Assembly (NCBI RefSeq): GCF_900182955.1
Contig: NZ_FXUL01000002.1
Location: forward strand, 62,001-126,000
Direction: 5' to 3'
Length of the DNA: 64,000 nucleotides
Source of the DNA: Noviherbaspirillum suwonense
GTDB lineage: Bacteria; Pseudomonadota; Gammaproteobacteria; Burkholderiales; Burkholderiaceae_D
The notes under the pieces were generated by a model. It saw only the letters and a list, made by a program, of their open reading frames with translations. It was not told the DNA's origin and did no database searches. This document shows, piece by piece, positions 61,577 through 64,000 of this stretch. Position numbers and translations under genes: made by a program. How positions within the stretch are numbered: the stretch's first letter is position 1; every line of letters starts with the position of its first letter.

Positions 61577-62277
61577 GCAAGGCAATGCTGGAAATCAGGG
61601 ACCTGCACGCTTACTACGGCAAGAGCCATGTGCTGCATGGCGTCGACCTGACGGTGGCGGAGGGCGAGATCGTGAGCCTGCTGGGGCGCAACGGCGTGGG
61701 CCGTTCCACCACCGTCAAGGCGACCATGGGCCAGGTGCAGGCGACCGGCTCCATCAAGTTCAAGGGCGAGGAGATCATCGGCGAAAAGGCATTCCAGATC
61801 GCTTACCGCGGGCTCGGCTACGTGCCGGAAAACCGGGACATCTTCCCGACGCTGACGGTCGAGCAGAACCTGATCCTGGGCGAGAAGAAGGGCAAGAAAT
61901 CGCGCTGGTCGCTGGACGACATGTACCAGCTGTTCCCGCGCCTGAAGGAGCGCCAGAACACGGCGGCCGGCGTCCTGTCCGGCGGCGAGCAGCAGATGCT
62001 GACCCTGTGCCGCACGCTGATGGGCGACCCGGACCTGATCATGATCGACGAGCCGACCGAGGGGCTGGCGCCGAAGATCGTCGACCTGGTGGCCGACTAC
62101 CTGAAAACCCTGAAGGAGCGCGGTATCTCGGTGCTGCTGGTGGAGCAGAAGCTCGCCATTGCGCTGGAAATCTCGCAGCGGGTCTACGTGATGGGGCATG
62201 GCTCCATCGTGTTCGAGGGCACGCCGGACGACCTGCGGGCCAATGCCGCTGTGCGGCGGGAATGGCTGGAGGTGTGA
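61573..62277 (+). CDS. livF: Branched-chain amino-acid-type ABC transporter ATPase with Arg in Walker A
   Basis: The 234-residue ATPase has the signature LSGGEQQML, Walker B LIMIDEPTEGLAP and the LivF-typical VPENRDIFPTLTVEQNL. The Walker A sequence reads GRNGVGRSTT (residues 38-47): the invariant Lys is Arg44. Some relatives in this transporter family may share this; it should lower or alter ATP hydrolysis. The rest of the protein is intact, so LivG with normal Walker A may carry the main activity. Confidence 0.93.
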   Translation: MSKAMLEIRDLHAYYGKSHVLHGVDLTVAEGEIVSLLGRNGVGRSTTVKATMGQVQATGSIKFKGEEIIGEKAFQIAYRGLGYVPENRDIFPTLTVEQNLILGEKKGKKSRWSLDDMYQLFPRLKERQNTAAGVLSGGEQQMLTLCRTLMGDPDLIMIDEPTEGLAPKIVDLVADYLKTLKERGISVLLVEQKLAIALEISQRVYVMGHGSIVFEGTPDDLRANAAVRREWLEV

Positions 62278-62315
62278 TCGTCTGAAACAGGTGGGGAAGG
62301 AGGCAGGGAAACCGG

Positions 62316-62343
62316 TTGGCATTTAATTGAAAGTCGCTAAAAT
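62316..62343 (+). promoter_or_regulatory. Promoter candidate of the binding-protein gene
   Basis: TTGGCA (62316-62321) and TAAAAT (62338-62343) are 16 bases apart in the 120-base gap after livF. This would give the binding-protein gene its own transcript, in addition to readthrough. High expression of the binding protein is usual in such systems. Confidence 0.5.
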
Positions 62344-62397
62344 CAATTTGCGTTACCAGTGGTCAGTGCAGTTCCATAATCCTAAACGGAGACATAA

Positions 62398-63642
62398 ATG
62401 GCTATCAAACTACGCTCGCTTGTCCTTGCAACCGTTGCCGCCGCCTGCCTGCCCGCGTCGGCGCTGGCAGAAAACGTAAAAATCGCTTTCATCGACCCGC
62501 TGTCCGGGCCGTTCGCGCCGGTCGGACAGGGCATCCTGTATAGCTGGCAAATGATCGCCGACCAGGCCAACAAGGAAAAATGGTCTCCCGGGAACACCTT
62601 CGAGGTAGTCGGCTTCGACAACAAGGCCAGCCCGCAGGAGTCGCTGTCGCAACTCAAGAGCGCGATCGACCAGGGCTACCGTTATGTCACGCAGGGAAAT
62701 GGCTCCGCCGCCGCCGCCGCGCTGCTGGACGCGATCAACAAGCACAATGAACGCAATCCCGGCAAGGAAGTGGTCTACATCAATTACGCGGCGGTCGACC
62801 CCGACCTGACCAACAGCAAGTGCAGCTTCTGGCAGTTCCGCATCGACGCCAACTCGGACATGAAGATGGAGGCGATGACCACCTTCATGGCGAAGAAGCC
62901 CGAGATCAAGAAGGTCTACATCATCGGCCAGAACTACTCGTTCGGCCACCAGGTGACCCGCGCGGCCAAGGATTACCTGAAGCGCAAGCGCCCGGACGTG
63001 CAGATCGTCGGCGACGACCTGCATCCGATCGGCCAGGTCAAGGACTTCGCCCCGTATATCGCCAAGATCAAGGCGTCCGGCGCGGACACGGTGGTGACCG
63101 GCAACTGGGGCGCGGACCTCGCGCTGCTGATCAAGGCCGCCAAGGATGCCGACCTGAAGGCCGACTTCTACACCTACTACGGTTCCACCACCGGGGTGCC
63201 GACGGCGATGGGCGCGGCCGGCGCCGACCGGGTCAAGTATGTCGGCTACTGGAACGTCAATAACGAGGGCTTCGTCGGCAAGGAGATCGTCGAGGGCTTC
63301 AAGAAGAAATACAACGACGACTATTACGCGATGGCGACCTACACCGGCATCGCGATGCTGGCCAAGGCCTTCAACGAGGTCAAGACCACCGACCCGGTCA
63401 AGGTGGCGTTCGCGATGGAAGGCATGAAGGTCAAGAGCCTGAACGGCGAGGTCGAGATGCGCAAGGCCGACCACCAGTTGCAGCAGCCGCTGTACATCGC
63501 CACCTGGACCAAGGTCAACGGCAAGGACGTGAAATACGACCAGGAAAACACCGGCTATGGCTGGAAGACGGACCAGAAGATCGACGCCTTCGTCGCTGCG
63601 CAGCCGACCTCCTGCCAGATGAAGCGTCCTTCCGGGCAATAA
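62398..63642 (+). CDS. ABC transporter periplasmic substrate-binding protein (Leu/Ile/Val-binding family)
   Basis: The 414-residue secreted protein has a signal peptide (cleavage near ALAENV) and a type I periplasmic-binding fold. VKIAFIDPLSGPFAPVGQGIL, VDPDLTNSKCSFWQFR, KKVYIIGQNYSFGHQVTRAAKDYL and GADTVVTGNWGADLALLIKAAKD place it in the LivK-like receptor group. Length is greater than amino acid LivK (about 370). The ligand is probably a carboxylic or aromatic compound and not an amino acid; this is inferred. It ends the operon with a strong terminator. Confidence 0.92.
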   Translation: MAIKLRSLVLATVAAACLPASALAENVKIAFIDPLSGPFAPVGQGILYSWQMIADQANKEKWSPGNTFEVVGFDNKASPQESLSQLKSAIDQGYRYVTQGNGSAAAAALLDAINKHNERNPGKEVVYINYAAVDPDLTNSKCSFWQFRIDANSDMKMEAMTTFMAKKPEIKKVYIIGQNYSFGHQVTRAAKDYLKRKRPDVQIVGDDLHPIGQVKDFAPYIAKIKASGADTVVTGNWGADLALLIKAAKDADLKADFYTYYGSTTGVPTAMGAAGADRVKYVGYWNVNNEGFVGKEIVEGFKKKYNDDYYAMATYTGIAMLAKAFNEVKTTDPVKVAFAMEGMKVKSLNGEVEMRKADHQLQQPLYIATWTKVNGKDVKYDQENTGYGWKTDQKIDAFVAAQPTSCQMKRPSGQ

Positions 63643-63654
63643 AACGGTCGACGC

Positions 63655-63688
63655 CAGCGCCGGCAGCGATGCCGGCGCTGTTTTTTTT
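63655..63688 (+). terminator. Rho-independent terminator of the liv operon
   Basis: CAGCGCCGGCA (63655-63665) pairs with TGCCGGCGCTG (63670-63680) around a GCGA tetraloop, followed by eight T residues. The 11-base-pair GC stem and T-run form a textbook terminator 13 bases after the stop. Confidence 0.93.
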
Positions 63689-63696
63689 CATTTGAA

Positions 63697-63716
63697 ATAA
63701 TACGATCGTTCTATTC
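63697..63716 (+). promoter_or_regulatory. TetR-type operator candidate upstream of the FadB-like gene
   Basis: AATAATACG-ATCG-TTCTATT is a partial palindrome centred on CGATCG, matching TACGGTCGTAC at 56447-56458. It lies about 110 bases before the FadB-like start. A shared fatty-acid-type repressor (FadP/PsrA-like) is a possibility; identity is inferred only. Confidence 0.4.
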
Positions 63717-63823
63717 TGCGGTATAGTTTGGCACTGTGTTTTTTGCACGATTTACGGATCATCGCGACATCTCCGGGCGCATACCAGATCAACACAGGCT
63801 TCATCAATTTAAAAGGAAGAGAC

Positions 63824-64000
63824 ATGACTGCCGAATATCAAGTCAATGGCGCTGTTGCCGTCATTACCCTTGCCAACCCTCCCGTCAACGGACTCGGTCT
63901 GTCCACCCGCAAGGGCATCGTCGACGGCGTCAACAAGGCCATGAACGACCCGGCGGTAAAGGCAGTGGTCATCACCGGCGCCGGCAAGGCATTCTCCGGC
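63824..64000 (+). CDS. FadB-like beta-oxidation protein, N-terminal fragment
   Basis: The first 59 codons are present, and the gene runs off the window. The start reads MTAEYQVNGAVAVITLANPP and continues VNGLGLSTRKGIVDGVNKAM and AVVITGAGKAFSG. This is the N-terminus of the crotonase domain of multifunctional enoyl-CoA hydratase/3-hydroxyacyl-CoA dehydrogenases. AAAGGAAGAG precedes the ATG. Whether it is the full two-domain protein or a lone hydratase cannot be seen. Confidence 0.85.
   Translation, partial: MTAEYQVNGAVAVITLANPPVNGLGLSTRKGIVDGVNKAMNDPAVKAVVITGAGKAFSG

Overview
The window is a GC-rich chromosomal segment of a betaproteobacterium, most likely of the order Burkholderiales and perhaps close to Oxalobacteraceae. 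This is inferred from the gene content (lpxA-lpxB-rnhB, divergent ppsR/ppsA, purL, ppiC, bolA, yciB, msrB, a red-type cbbLSXY-fbp-prk operon, livHMGF) and not from any rRNA, as none is present. Both ends cut genes: lpxA on the left and a FadB-like beta-oxidation gene on the right. I saw no tRNA, rRNA or CRISPR array.

Layout. 1-3000: the end of a lipid A operon (lpxA, lpxB) running by overlapping codons into rnhB and a SpoU/TrmH methyltransferase. 3000-11200: a palindromic repeat, a serine hydrolase lipoprotein, PEP synthase with its divergent regulator, an NfeD/stomatin pair and a DUF3617 protein. 11460-20803: a four-gene RND multidrug efflux operon (mdtA-, mdtB- and mdtC-like genes plus a NodT-type outer membrane channel), whose adaptor and second pump carry unusual low-complexity segments. 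21000-28000: a second copy of the palindromic repeat, then the Calvin cycle operon cbbL-cbbS-cbbX-cbbY-fbp-prk on the minus strand with divergent cbbR.

28000-42650 is a C1-oxidation region. It holds a lanthanide-type methanol dehydrogenase (xoxF) with its cytochrome (xoxG) and binding protein (xoxJ). It also holds a SoxYZ-like carrier, two metallo-beta-lactamase-fold quinoprotein-associated proteins (one with every metal ligand lost), three secreted proteins of unknown role, an ATP-grasp ligase and a sigma-54 activator. Next come glutathione-dependent formaldehyde dehydrogenase and Gfa. A complete 1180-bp IS5-family element flanked by TTAG duplications lies between the sigma-54 activator and the formaldehyde dehydrogenase gene. 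Sigma-54-type -24/-12 sites lie upstream of xoxF and just upstream of the IS. Together with the Calvin operon this suggests a cell that oxidises methanol to formaldehyde and onward through glutathione, and can fix the resulting CO2. Formate dehydrogenase is not in the window.

42900-54800: an SDR oxidoreductase, a RES/Xre toxin-antitoxin pair, purL, an ankyrin protein, a periplasmic parvulin, bolA-yciB-msrB, and selO coupled to a Crp/Fnr regulator. 54900-64000: a class II aldolase-like gene, an HD-domain protein, an acyl-CoA ligase, a complete branched-chain amino-acid-type ABC transporter (livH, livM, livG, livF and a binding protein) and the beginning of a FadB-like gene. A similar palindrome (TACG-R-TCGT-W-C) lies upstream of the acyl-CoA ligase and of the FadB-like gene.
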